A DNA stretch of 63,961 bases from Segatella copri (GTDB taxonomy: Bacteria; Bacteroidota; Bacteroidia; Bacteroidales; Bacteroidaceae), in NCBI RefSeq assembly GCF_009494395.1, contig NZ_VZCB01000059.1, positions 1 to 63,961 of the forward strand. The letters run 5' to 3'. A program made the translations under genes and the position numbers. The notes under the pieces were generated by a model that did not search any database, was not told where the DNA came from, and was given only the letters and a program-made list of their open reading frames with translations. Positions 46,955 to 55,033 of this stretch are shown here, in pieces (the first letter of the stretch is position 1; every line of letters starts with the position of its first letter).

Positions 46955-47245
46955 ATGGAAAATCCGATAAAGACAATCCAAGAAAAGGTGAATGGTATGA
47001 AGGGAAGACTGCGTGACAGGCTGGATTCCCTTCCGCCAAGGGTGAGACTGAAAGTCGTGCTCGTCATGTTCGGCTTGTTAGCCCTCTGTAGCCTTTACAT
47101 GATAGGTTCAGCCATCATCAACTTCGGAAACGGCAAGACCTCAAATATAGAGGTTGAGCATATTGAGAGTGTAAAGTTGCCCACCGACAAGGGGCAGCAA
47201 GTGACCAACCTGAATGAATTGACACATGGAGAAGGAGAAGAATGA
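46955..47245 (+). CDS. traL: TraL (DUF3989), small inner-membrane protein
   Basis: A 96-aa protein with a basic cytoplasmic N-terminus (KGRLRDRLDSLPPRVRLKV), a single membrane helix (VLVMFGLLALCSLYMIGSAI) and a short periplasmic tail. It overlaps traM by 20 nt. Confidence 0.82.
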   Translation: MENPIKTIQEKVNGMKGRLRDRLDSLPPRVRLKVVLVMFGLLALCSLYMIGSAIINFGNGKTSNIEVEHIESVKLPTDKGQQVTNLNELTHGEGEE

Positions 47246-48569
47246 CAAGATGGAGCCAGCTAAGGCTCCAAAGGAAAAGAAGCCTTTGACAGAGGAACAG
47301 CGTATCAAGCGTAACAAGATGATTGCCATACCGTGCATGTTCCTCGTCTGCGGTCTGGTGCTATGGCTTATCTTCAAGCCGTCTGCATCAGAAGGTGAGA
47401 AAGGCAGCAAGGGATTCAACATGGAAATGCCCGATGCGGAGAAGACAGATGTGGAGGCGGACAAGCGCAAGGCATACTCCAAGGAGGATCTTACCAATAA
47501 GCAAAAGGAAAAAAGCAGAGCAATGAACACTCTTGGTGAGTACATGCCAGGCATTGATTCGACTGCTACACGGCAAGAAAAGGACTTTGACCTGATGCAG
47601 TCTGGGCAGCAGCCAACAAAAGCGGAAAGACAGGAGGCGGATGCCATCCGCTCGTCTGCCGAGGCATACCAAACCTTGAACACGACCTTGGGCGGTTTCT
47701 ATGAACAGCCACAGCAAGGGGGAAGCAGCGAAGATGCTGAGTTGAGGAAACGTCTTGACGAGCTGGAGGCAAGCATGATGCAGCAGGAAAACAAGCGTTC
47801 CAATATGGACGAGCAAGTCGCCCTTATGGAGAAGTCCTATCAACTTGCGGCAAAGTACATGCCTGGTGGAAATGCCAATGCGGCAAGTCCTTCATCAGCA
47901 GAAACTGCAACAGAGGAAAACAAGGAAACTGTCACCAAGGGCAAGAAAGCCAAGGTTTCCCCTGTAAGGCAAGTGCAAAGGCGTGTAGTCTCGTCCTTGA
48001 ACCGCCCCATGAGTAACGGGGAGTTTGTCGCCTCTTACTCGGAAAAAGCTTCGGCAAGGTTCAATACCGCCATCGGAAGAGGTGGTGTTTCCGACAAAAA
48101 CACGATTTCTGCCTGCATCCACGGCAACCAGACCATAACGGACGGACAGGCAGTAAGGTTGAGATTGTTGGAATCTATGCATGTCGTCAATAGGGAGATA
48201 CCACGAAATTCTGTCATTGTCGGAGTGGCACGATTGCAAGGTGAAAGGCTTTCCATAGCCTTGAAGTCCATTGAGCACAACGGCATGATTATCCCGATTG
48301 AGCTTGCCGTCTATGACAATGACGGTCAGGAGGGCATCTTCATTCCGAAGTCGATGGAGGTTGACGCAGCCAAGGAAGTTGGTGCCAACATGGGAAGCTC
48401 GCTGAACAGCAGCATCAACATTTCCTCCAATGCCGGGGCACAGCTTGCCTCCGACTTGGGAAAAGGTGTCATACAAGGCGTGTCGCAGTATATCTCCAAG
48501 AAGATGCGTACCGTCAAGATACACCTGAAGGCTGGCTACAGGGTCATGCTCTACCAAGAGGAAGATTAG
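47226..48569 (+). CDS. traM: TraM, VirB10-like
   Basis: A 447-aa protein with a basic N-terminus, a membrane helix (IAIPCMFLVCGLVLWLIF) and a long Q/E/K-rich periplasmic linker with coiled coil (LRKRLDELEASMMQQEN). The C-terminal conserved beta domain includes AVRLRLLESMHVVNREIPRN, IPIELAVYDNDGQEGIFIP and YISKKMRTVKIHLKAGYRVML. This matches the Bacteroidota TraM family, analogous to VirB10, which spans both membranes. Confidence 0.9.
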   Translation: MEKEKNDKMEPAKAPKEKKPLTEEQRIKRNKMIAIPCMFLVCGLVLWLIFKPSASEGEKGSKGFNMEMPDAEKTDVEADKRKAYSKEDLTNKQKEKSRAMNTLGEYMPGIDSTATRQEKDFDLMQSGQQPTKAERQEADAIRSSAEAYQTLNTTLGGFYEQPQQGGSSEDAELRKRLDELEASMMQQENKRSNMDEQVALMEKSYQLAAKYMPGGNANAASPSSAETATEENKETVTKGKKAKVSPVRQVQRRVVSSLNRPMSNGEFVASYSEKASARFNTAIGRGGVSDKNTISACIHGNQTITDGQAVRLRLLESMHVVNREIPRNSVIVGVARLQGERLSIALKSIEHNGMIIPIELAVYDNDGQEGIFIPKSMEVDAAKEVGANMGSSLNSSINISSNAGAQLASDLGKGVIQGVSQYISKKMRTVKIHLKAGYRVMLYQEED

Positions 48570-48591
48570 CCGAAAGGCAACAACATTTATA

Positions 48592-48603
48592 CCACTTAAT
48601 CCA
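48592..48603 (+). promoter_or_regulatory. Predicted sRNA target site, traN leader
   Basis: CCACTTAATCCA followed after one mismatch by AGT, ending 25 nt before the traN ATG. Confidence 0.58.
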
Positions 48604-48628
48604 AAAGTTTAATTAAAAGCAAACTAAA

Positions 48629-49657
48629 ATGAAGAAGACAACAATCATGTTCGCCCTTATGCTGGGCGTAGCCTGCACTGCATCAGCGCAGAAGACAGGT
48701 AAGAAAAAAGCGCAGAAGTCTGTAAAGACTGAGCAAGTAAGCAATGTTTCTTCCGACCAGGTAGAGAAACTGACCTTGACCAAGGAGGTGTATCCGCAGA
48801 AGGAAGAGAACAGCAACCTCTATCACGGCTTGACCAAGAAGCTGACCTTCGACCGCATGATTCCACCTCATGGTTTGGAAGTGACTTATGACAAGACGGT
48901 TCATATTCTCTTTCCTGCCTCTGTCAAGTACGTTGACTTGGGATCAGAGGATTTGATAGCTGGCAAGGCGGACGGTGCGGAGAATGTTATCCGTGTAAAA
49001 GCAGCCGTGAAGAACTTCAAGAAAGAGACCAATATGAGCGTCATCACGGAGGATGGCTCATTCTACACATTCAATGTGAAGTATGCCAATGAACCGCTCA
49101 TGCTCAATATCGAGATGGCTGACTTCATCCATGACGGTGAGGCGGTGAACCGCCCGAACAATGCGCAGGAGATTTATCTCAAGGAGTTGGGAAAGGAAAG
49201 TCCCATGCTGGTACACCTCATCATGAAGTCAATCCATAAAGAGAACAAACGCAAGGTGAAGCACATCGGCAGCAAGCGTTTCGGGATCCAGTATCTTTTG
49301 AAGGGCATCTATGTACACAGCGACTTGCTGTATTTCCACACAGAAATCAAGAACCAGAGCAACGTGCCGTTTGACGTGGACTATATCACGTTCAAGGTGG
49401 TGGACAAGAAGGTGGCGAAAAGAACCGCCATTCAGGAGCAGGTGCTTCTTCCTGTCCGTGCCTACAACTATGTGGTGCGTGTGGCTGGCAAGAAAACGGA
49501 GCAGACGGTGTTCTGCTTGCCGAAATTTACCATTCCAGACGACAAGGAGCTTGTCGTGGAGATGAACGAGAAGGAAGGCGGTCGCCATCAGTCGTTTATC
49601 GTGGAGAACAGCGACTTGGTGCGAGCTTTGACAATCAACGAACTTAGCGTGAAGTAA
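48629..49657 (+). CDS. traN: TraN, VirB9-like
   Basis: A 342-aa exported protein with a signal peptide ending ACTASAQ. The mature part has LEVTYDKTVHILFPASVKYVD near its start, as in DUF4138/TraN, and a C-terminal beta-rich region (KRFGIQYLLKGIYVHSDLLYF). Outer-membrane-associated component like VirB9. It is preceded by the predicted sRNA site. Confidence 0.9.
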   Translation: MKKTTIMFALMLGVACTASAQKTGKKKAQKSVKTEQVSNVSSDQVEKLTLTKEVYPQKEENSNLYHGLTKKLTFDRMIPPHGLEVTYDKTVHILFPASVKYVDLGSEDLIAGKADGAENVIRVKAAVKNFKKETNMSVITEDGSFYTFNVKYANEPLMLNIEMADFIHDGEAVNRPNNAQEIYLKELGKESPMLVHLIMKSIHKENKRKVKHIGSKRFGIQYLLKGIYVHSDLLYFHTEIKNQSNVPFDVDYITFKVVDKKVAKRTAIQEQVLLPVRAYNYVVRVAGKKTEQTVFCLPKFTIPDDKELVVEMNEKEGGRHQSFIVENSDLVRALTINELSVK

Positions 49658-49660
49658 CGG

Positions 49661-50242
49661 ATGAAAAGAAGAAACATTGCAATCTTGGCGATGCTTGCCC
49701 TCACCGCAGGGCAGGCATTCGCCCAAAGATGTCTTCCTCAGATGAAAGGCATTGAGGTGAAGGTCGGCATGGCTGACGGAGTGTATAATGGCAAAAAGTC
49801 CTGCAAGGCTGGCTATTATGCAGGTCTCGGACTTTCAAGCTATACCAAGGGTGGTGACAAGTGGACGTATGGGGCGGAATACATGCAAGTACATCAGCCT
49901 TACCGTGAAACTTCCGTTCCAATAGCACAAATGACGGGCGAGTTCGGTTATTCCTACAACTTCCTTTCCGACAACAGCAAGACAGTGCTGTTCTATATCG
50001 GAGGTACGGCACTGGCTGGCTATGAGTCCGTAAACTGGGGCAAGAGAACCATGTCGGACGGAGCGACCTTGCAGAACAAGGGAGCACTTATATATGGTGG
50101 TGCCGTGGCATTGGAAACGGAAATATACCTGTCGGATGCTATAGCTTTGACCGCTTCCGTTAAGGAAAGGCTTGTTTGGGGCAACAGCACAGGACATTTC
50201 CACACGCAGTTTGGCATCGGCATGAAGTTCATCATCAACTAA
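49661..50242 (+). CDS. traO: TraO outer-membrane-associated protein
   Basis: A 193-aa protein with a signal peptide ending AFAQ and a beta-strand-rich, barrel-like mature sequence (GYYAGLGLSSYTKGGDKW; FGYSYNFLSDNSKTVLFYIGG; HFHTQFGIGMKFIIN). Family TraO of Bacteroidota conjugation systems. It starts 3 nt after traN. Confidence 0.88.
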   Translation: MKRRNIAILAMLALTAGQAFAQRCLPQMKGIEVKVGMADGVYNGKKSCKAGYYAGLGLSSYTKGGDKWTYGAEYMQVHQPYRETSVPIAQMTGEFGYSYNFLSDNSKTVLFYIGGTALAGYESVNWGKRTMSDGATLQNKGALIYGGAVALETEIYLSDAIALTASVKERLVWGNSTGHFHTQFGIGMKFIIN

Positions 50243-50254
50243 AACAGTGAGCCT

Positions 50255-51124
50255 ATGGACATCAATGAAATCAAGCAAGTGCCTATCGTGGACTTTCTCT
50301 ATATTCTCGGCATTGAGCCTGTCAAGCACAAGGCTTCGGGACTTTGGTATCATGCGCCATACCGCAATGACCGCAATCCTTCGCTTCGGGTATCAACGGA
50401 CAAGAATGTCTGGTATGACTATGGCGTCGCCAGAGGTGGTGACATCTTCAACCTCGCAGGAGAGTTCATCAACAGCAATGAGTTTGTGGCGCAAGCCAAG
50501 TTCATATCTGAAACGCTTGGTGGCTGCTTCCCGACATCGTTTCCGCATTATCAAAGAATAGCGGAAAAGGCTGTGAAGGCGAAAGGCAATCCCTTTAGTG
50601 ATATTGTGGAAAAGCCTTTGAGCCATCCTGCTCTCAGGCAGTACTTGCGTGAGCGTGGCATATCGGCTGACGTGGCGAGCCGTTTCTGCTGTCAGGTGGA
50701 ATACCGATACAATGGCAAACAGTTTTTTGCTGTCGGTTTCAAGAACAACAGCGGTGGCTACGAGATACGCAACCGCTTCTTCAAAGGTTGCGTGTCGCCA
50801 AAGGACATCACTCTCATTGGCAGGAACAGCAACGTCTGCCATCTGTACGAGGGTTTTATGGATTTCCTCTCTGCCGTAATTCTCGGCATAGGTCGTGGTG
50901 AGGATCATATTATCCTCAACTCGGTGGCTAATATGCAAAAGGTGCATCATCTTTTGGATGGCTATGCACAAGTGTACTGTCATTTGGACAATGACGAGGC
51001 AGGCGAGAATGCCTGTGTCGAACTGCAAAAGCGATATGGAGATAAGGTCATAGACCATTCGCATCTATACACTGGCTACAAGGACTTGAACGAGTACCTG
51101 ATGAGCCATAAGACAAGAAAGTAA
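50255..51124 (+). CDS. traP: TraP, DNA primase with CHC2-like and Toprim domains
   Basis: A 289-aa protein. The N-terminal part (VPIVDFLYILGIEPVKHKAS; RNDRNPSLRVSTDKNVWYDY) is the CHC2-type domain as found in TraP. The Toprim region has VCHLYEGFMDFLSAV and the conserved YCHLDNDEAGENACVEL. It likely primes complementary-strand synthesis on transferred DNA in the recipient. Confidence 0.9.
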   Translation: MDINEIKQVPIVDFLYILGIEPVKHKASGLWYHAPYRNDRNPSLRVSTDKNVWYDYGVARGGDIFNLAGEFINSNEFVAQAKFISETLGGCFPTSFPHYQRIAEKAVKAKGNPFSDIVEKPLSHPALRQYLRERGISADVASRFCCQVEYRYNGKQFFAVGFKNNSGGYEIRNRFFKGCVSPKDITLIGRNSNVCHLYEGFMDFLSAVILGIGRGEDHIILNSVANMQKVHHLLDGYAQVYCHLDNDEAGENACVELQKRYGDKVIDHSHLYTGYKDLNEYLMSHKTRK

Positions 51125-51148
51125 CAATCATTCAAAAACATCAAGACA

Positions 51149-51631
51149 ATGAAGAAGAACAATAAAATCAAGAAATCAGTGAGCATGTTGGCATTTCTTT
51201 TCGTGTGTGCCGTGTCGGTAATCCTTTCATCGTGCAGCGATGAGCTGGACATTCAGCAGTCGTATCCATTCAAGGTGGAGACGATGCCTGTGCCAAAGGA
51301 CATTGTGCGTGGACAGACTGTTGAAATCCGCTGCGAGTTGAAGGCGGAGGGTAAGTTTGACGGCACCATCTATACCATCCGCTATTTTCAGCATGACGGA
51401 AAAGGTTCGCTGAGAATGGAGAACGGAACGGTGTTCCTGCCAAACGACCGCTATCTGTTGGAGAACGAGAAGTTCCGTCTTTACTACACCTCGGCAAGCA
51501 CGGAGACACAGACGCTGACCGTGGTGGTGGAGGACAACTTCGGCAAGTCATACGAAATGGAGTTCAGTTTCAACGATACTGATGAGGAGGAAGAGTTTGC
51601 GAGAAGTGCCAACAAACTCGGTAGCGTATGA
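51149..51631 (+). CDS. traQ: TraQ (DUF3872) lipoprotein
   Basis: A 160-aa protein with a lipoprotein signal (VSVILSSC, lipidated Cys about residue 29) and an acidic start SDELDIQQSYPF after it. The remainder is an Ig-like beta domain (YTIRYFQHDGKGSLRMENG). It overlaps the lysozyme gene by 4 nt. Confidence 0.87.
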   Translation: MKKNNKIKKSVSMLAFLFVCAVSVILSSCSDELDIQQSYPFKVETMPVPKDIVRGQTVEIRCELKAEGKFDGTIYTIRYFQHDGKGSLRMENGTVFLPNDRYLLENEKFRLYYTSASTETQTLTVVVEDNFGKSYEMEFSFNDTDEEEEFARSANKLGSV

Positions 51632-52113
51632 GGCTGATGATATTGTTAGCCTTGCTTCTTGTATCGGGCAGCTTGTCTGCCCAGACGCAAGGGGCGATAA
51701 AGCGAGTTTGTCATGTGTCACGTTTTGAGTTGGCTGTCGCCTGCATTAAGAAGTACGAAGGTCTGCACGGAGCGAAGCATCATCCTTATGTCGGATATGG
51801 GCACAAGCTGTTGCCTGGCGAGAGGTTTTCTCCAAGAATGACGGAACGGGAAGCCGATGCCTTGCTGCGCTCTGACCTCAGAAAGCTCTGCGCCATGTTT
51901 CGTGACTTCGGTCGTGACTCGCTGCTCTTGGCTGCACTTGCCTACAATGTGGGGTGTGGAAAGGTGATGAAAAGCCGGATGTATGCCAAGATGCGAAGTG
52001 GCAACAGAAACATCTATCGTGATTATGTGGACTTCAAAAGGTGGAACGGAAAGATAGTGCCTTCCATCGAGCGAAGAAGAAAAATGGAGTATCTGCTCTT
52101 GTTTACTCCATAG
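51628..52113 (+). CDS. Secreted GH24 (T4-type) lysozyme
   Basis: A 161-aa protein with a signal peptide (LILLALLLVSGSLSAQ). Features of phage-type lysozymes are the catalytic Glu in ACIKKYEGLHG, then HPYVGYGHKLLPGE and LAALAYNVGCGKV. It would open peptidoglycan locally for assembly of the transfer channel, the usual last-gene function in this operon type. It is followed by a terminator. Confidence 0.88.
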   Translation: MRLMILLALLLVSGSLSAQTQGAIKRVCHVSRFELAVACIKKYEGLHGAKHHPYVGYGHKLLPGERFSPRMTEREADALLRSDLRKLCAMFRDFGRDSLLLAALAYNVGCGKVMKSRMYAKMRSGNRNIYRDYVDFKRWNGKIVPSIERRRKMEYLLLFTP

Positions 52114-52133
52114 TAATAAGGTTTTATAAAAAT

Positions 52134-52170
52134 AGGACAGTCCTTTTGATTGGGGGCTGTCCTTGTTTTT
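52134..52170 (+). terminator. Terminator of the tra operon
   Basis: AGGACAG (52134-52140) pairs with CTGTCCT (52157-52163), followed by TTGTTTTTT, 20 nt after the lysozyme stop. Between here and the IS110 element at about 52440 I see no gene. Confidence 0.82.
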
Positions 52171-52465
52171 TGCAAGCATCGCAGATAAGGGCAAGACGGT
52201 TTCTTTGCCACTTTCTTTTCCGCTCCTCGGCTCATGATTCCTAAGACATCACCAAATTTTTGAGAGCTTTTTTGTGTTAAAATAAGCAAAATAGTCCCCA
52301 GAAAGCATATAGGCATACCTACCCCTGTAGCAGAAGAAGACATTTTTTGACTTTTCTGTTACAAAAAAACGATACGGAACTCTTTCTTTTAATAGCTTTT
52401 TGCTCGATTCCTAATTAGTTATCCGTATCTGTCCTCACAAGACTATAAGAGACAATGGTACATTG

Positions 52466-53512
52466 TCATAGTTCACTTGCTTTGGACTTTTCAATATGTA
52501 AGTTCTTTCTGTCGTCAGAGGTGTTCAACACTTCCCATTTTCTCTTTTGCTTGCCTATGGCAAACATTCTGCGAATGAGCTTAAACTTGACGGCATTCAA
52601 TGCCTTACGCTTAGTATCAGAATCTTTTCTGCCTCCTAACTTTCGATTATAAAACATTTGCATTTCCACATCGTACTCAACAGCTCTCAATGCCGCCATA
52701 GACAGGTCAGCTTTCACTTGACCGTTACAGTGTGCGGAAGGTCGGGCACGCCATTTCACACTGGTACCAGAAGTGTGACTGCATGGAGCTACGCCAACAT
52801 ATCTCGCATATTGCCGAGCTGTGTCAAAAGCGGTAAAGTTTCGTGTGATGGCAATTATGTTTGTTGCATTGACAAAACCAATTCCTGGTATCGTCAACAG
52901 ATTCTGAAAAGTGTCAAAGACATCTTCCTCCTTGGACATTAATTCACACTCTTCCTGATCTATCTTCTCAATGTCATGATTGAGCTTTTTAATGTAGCTC
53001 TCATACATGGCAGAATCCTCTTTCGTTTCAAACATCTGCATTCGGTTCATAAAGTTTGTCCGTTGCTCCACAAGGAACTTACGCTCATTGACAAGTTGCT
53101 TCAATTGTTGCATAGCCTTGCTTGGCAACTTGTATGGCTTGGCACATTCCGTGCCATCATAACGATAGAGGAAGTCAGCTATCTTTGCAGAGTCATTCTT
53201 GTCTCGCTTATCTATTGTCCCCATAGGATGATGTTTTACTATACGTGTACTAAGCATACAGAAAGAGTAATTCTTGGACGTGAGGAATTTTTCCAAGTCC
53301 AAGGAGTAGCAACCTGTAAATTCCATGCCAAACAGGGCTTGGGAAAGTACCACACGACTCTTTTTGAGCCATGAGCACATATCGCCAAATCCCTTGCGAG
53401 TGTTGTTGAACACTTCATGAGGGAACATTTTGATGTTGGTGTCCTCACGAAATATAGATACATCTATGACATTTTTAGAGATGTCAATGCCTACAAATGA
53501 TTTATTTTTCAT
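52466..53512 (-). CDS. IS110-family DEDD recombinase
   Basis: A 348-aa bridge-RNA-type transposase. The RuvC-like N-terminal domain has FVGIDISKNVIDVSIF (D), GMEFTGCYS (E) and DKRDKNDSAKIADFLYRY (D..D). The C-terminal transposase_20 domain begins LLTIPGIGFVNATNIIAIT and carries the catalytic serine region SGTSVKWRARPSAHCNG. IS110 enzymes join element and target guided by a structured RNA from the element's non-coding end. The gene appears intact. Confidence 0.9.
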   Translation of the reverse strand: MKNKSFVGIDISKNVIDVSIFREDTNIKMFPHEVFNNTRKGFGDMCSWLKKSRVVLSQALFGMEFTGCYSLDLEKFLTSKNYSFCMLSTRIVKHHPMGTIDKRDKNDSAKIADFLYRYDGTECAKPYKLPSKAMQQLKQLVNERKFLVEQRTNFMNRMQMFETKEDSAMYESYIKKLNHDIEKIDQEECELMSKEEDVFDTFQNLLTIPGIGFVNATNIIAITRNFTAFDTARQYARYVGVAPCSHTSGTSVKWRARPSAHCNGQVKADLSMAALRAVEYDVEMQMFYNRKLGGRKDSDTKRKALNAVKFKLIRRMFAIGKQKRKWEVLNTSDDRKNLHIEKSKASEL

Positions 53513-53712
53513 ATCTTTGCACCGCTTTACGAAAGGAACTCTCTATGTCAGGATAAGCCAAATCTTTTAAAAGCTGGGACGGACAGCTAATTCCCTAAAA
53601 GGCACTGAGTCTGACATTTCGGGCAGAGGAGACTATATCAAGGGAAAGGGCTTTGCCTAAGATTAAAAAGTTCACTACCTCTGTCTGGAGTTCCTTCCTT
53701 TTGAGGATTCCT
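53513..53712 (-). ncRNA. Candidate bridge RNA of IS110 element 1
   Basis: A TACCTTTG -7 box on the minus strand (53721-53714) predicts a leftward transcript of about 190 nt that ends at the recombinase start and is non-coding. Its first part shares AGTTCAC, a 30-nt gap and GATTCCT with the leader of element 2 in the same order. For IS110 members such as IS621 the bridge RNA is encoded in the non-coding end upstream of the recombinase. Loop sequences for target and donor were not assigned. Confidence 0.5.
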
Positions 53713-53778
53713 CGCAAAGGTAGTGCCAAAAGCAACCAAGAGACTCTATCATGGTATAGTGATGGTCTTAAAACACTG

Positions 53779-54831
53779 TTAGTTCACTCCTGGTTGCTTG
53801 TTTTTCCCATTTCGATAATTGTCCGTCTCCACATACGGAGTACCTCGTTTTATAACGGCAAACATACGGAGTATTATCTTAAACTTGATTGCATTAAACA
53901 CTATTCCACTGCATTTCTCCTTTCTCTTGCGTTCCCAGTAATCTCTGATGTTCGGAATGTGCTGCATGCAAACCAAACAGGCAATGGACAAGTCTGCCTT
54001 TGCCTGTTTAAAACCTTTCTTAGAGACTGACGAGCCTTTTCTCACAGATGTACCAGATTCTTTCTTGAAAGGAGCGACACCAATATAGCAAGCGTATTTA
54101 CGTGGGTTATCTATTGCCATGAAGTTTTCGGTCAGGACAATGGTTTCAAGTGCGACAACACGCCCAATACCAGGTATTGATGTCAGCAGGGAAAAGTTCT
54201 TGCTGATGTCCGCATCTTCTTTTATGTACATGTCAATTTCATTGTCTATGCCTTTAAGTGCATCATTGAGCGTTTTAAGTTGCCCATTCTTACGTTCCAC
54301 AGACAAATCTGTGTCATACGCACATATATCATGAAGCTGCTGCTTGTAAAGGACTGACTGCTTGACTGTCTGCTTGCGTTCCGCCAAAAGCCTCTTCAAC
54401 TTAAAATATACAGGAGGAGGAAGTTTTGATGGGTTGCGAAGAATCTTTCTGTGGTTCTGCTCACAGTAAATGGCTATGCGGAAAGAATCAAGCTCGTCAG
54501 TCTTGATGCGGTCGAGCGAACGCAGTCCATCATCCAAGTCTGGCTCAAAGCGATGCATCTTGCGAGGTTCCACCATCCTATAAATATAATGTTTCTCTTC
54601 CAACCACAGTCTAAAGTTTTGGGTGTAAAGTCCTGTATATTCCATACAGAACAAGACTATATCAACCCCCTTGCTTACCTTTGCCACCCATGAACCAATT
54701 TTCTTGAAACCTGCATTGTTGTTGCTCACCTTTATATGGGCTTTCTTCCAATCAATGCTTTCTCCGTCATAATAAGCAAGGTCGAGAGTCTGCTTTGAGA
54801 CATCCACGCCTATGTAAAGTTCTTTATCCAT
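53779..54831 (-). CDS. IS110-family DEDD recombinase, second type
   Basis: A 350-aa recombinase, clearly diverged from element 1. Catalytic positions are YIGVDVSKQTLDLAYYD, FCMEYTGLYTQNF and DRIKTDELDSFRIAIY; the C-terminal half has LLTSIPGIGRVVALETIVLT and SGTSVRKGSSVSKKGFKQAK with candidate catalytic serines. Intact. Because the two recombinases differ in sequence but share leader layout, these are two related elements rather than a tandem duplication. Confidence 0.9.
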   Translation of the reverse strand: MDKELYIGVDVSKQTLDLAYYDGESIDWKKAHIKVSNNNAGFKKIGSWVAKVSKGVDIVLFCMEYTGLYTQNFRLWLEEKHYIYRMVEPRKMHRFEPDLDDGLRSLDRIKTDELDSFRIAIYCEQNHRKILRNPSKLPPPVYFKLKRLLAERKQTVKQSVLYKQQLHDICAYDTDLSVERKNGQLKTLNDALKGIDNEIDMYIKEDADISKNFSLLTSIPGIGRVVALETIVLTENFMAIDNPRKYACYIGVAPFKKESGTSVRKGSSVSKKGFKQAKADLSIACLVCMQHIPNIRDYWERKRKEKCSGIVFNAIKFKIILRMFAVIKRGTPYVETDNYRNGKNKQPGVN

Positions 54832-54968
54832 AATTTTGACATTTAATAGTTAAATGGAATCAAGAAAGTTGGCTGGATTATATAAGGACTATGACATGAG
54901 AAAGGGCATACCTTGAAAGAAAGATAGTTCACCTTAACACCCATTAACCAAATATCCTAACTTGATTC
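54832..54968 (-). ncRNA. Candidate bridge RNA of IS110 element 2
   Basis: TACCTTTG on the minus strand (near 54982-54975) precedes about 140 nt of non-coding sequence leading to the recombinase ATG. AGTTCAC, a 31-nt gap and GATTCCT occur here as in element 1. Function is inferred from the IS110 family. Confidence 0.5.
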
Positions 54969-54996
54969 CTGGGTGCAAAGGTAAAAGAAAGAAAGT

Positions 54997-55023
54997 GGCG
55001 GAACGATTTTTCATCGCTCCGCC
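54997..55023 (-). terminator. Terminator of the PcfJ operon
   Basis: GGCGGAACGAT (54997-55007) pairs with ATCGCTCCGCC (55013-55023); on the minus strand it is followed by CTTTCTTTCTTTT. Confidence 0.78.
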
Positions 55024-55033
55024 CTTATGGATT

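Larger units (their letters stand above)
52440..53725 (-). mobile_element. IS110-family element 1 (limits approximate)
   Basis: The recombinase gene at 52466-53512 with its 5' non-coding region. AGTTCAC occurs at the 3' edge (52469) and in the 5' leader (53669). AAGAGAC...ATGGTA precedes the 3' edge, as in element 2. IS110 elements lack ordinary inverted repeats, so the ends were inferred by comparing the two adjacent copies. Confidence 0.65.
53725..54990 (-). mobile_element. IS110-family element 2 (limits approximate)
   Basis: Recombinase at 53779-54831 plus its 5' non-coding region. It lies directly beside element 1 in the same orientation, with AGTTCAC at the 3' edge (53782) and in the leader (54926). 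The right edge is left of the PcfJ terminator stem at 54997. Confidence 0.65.
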
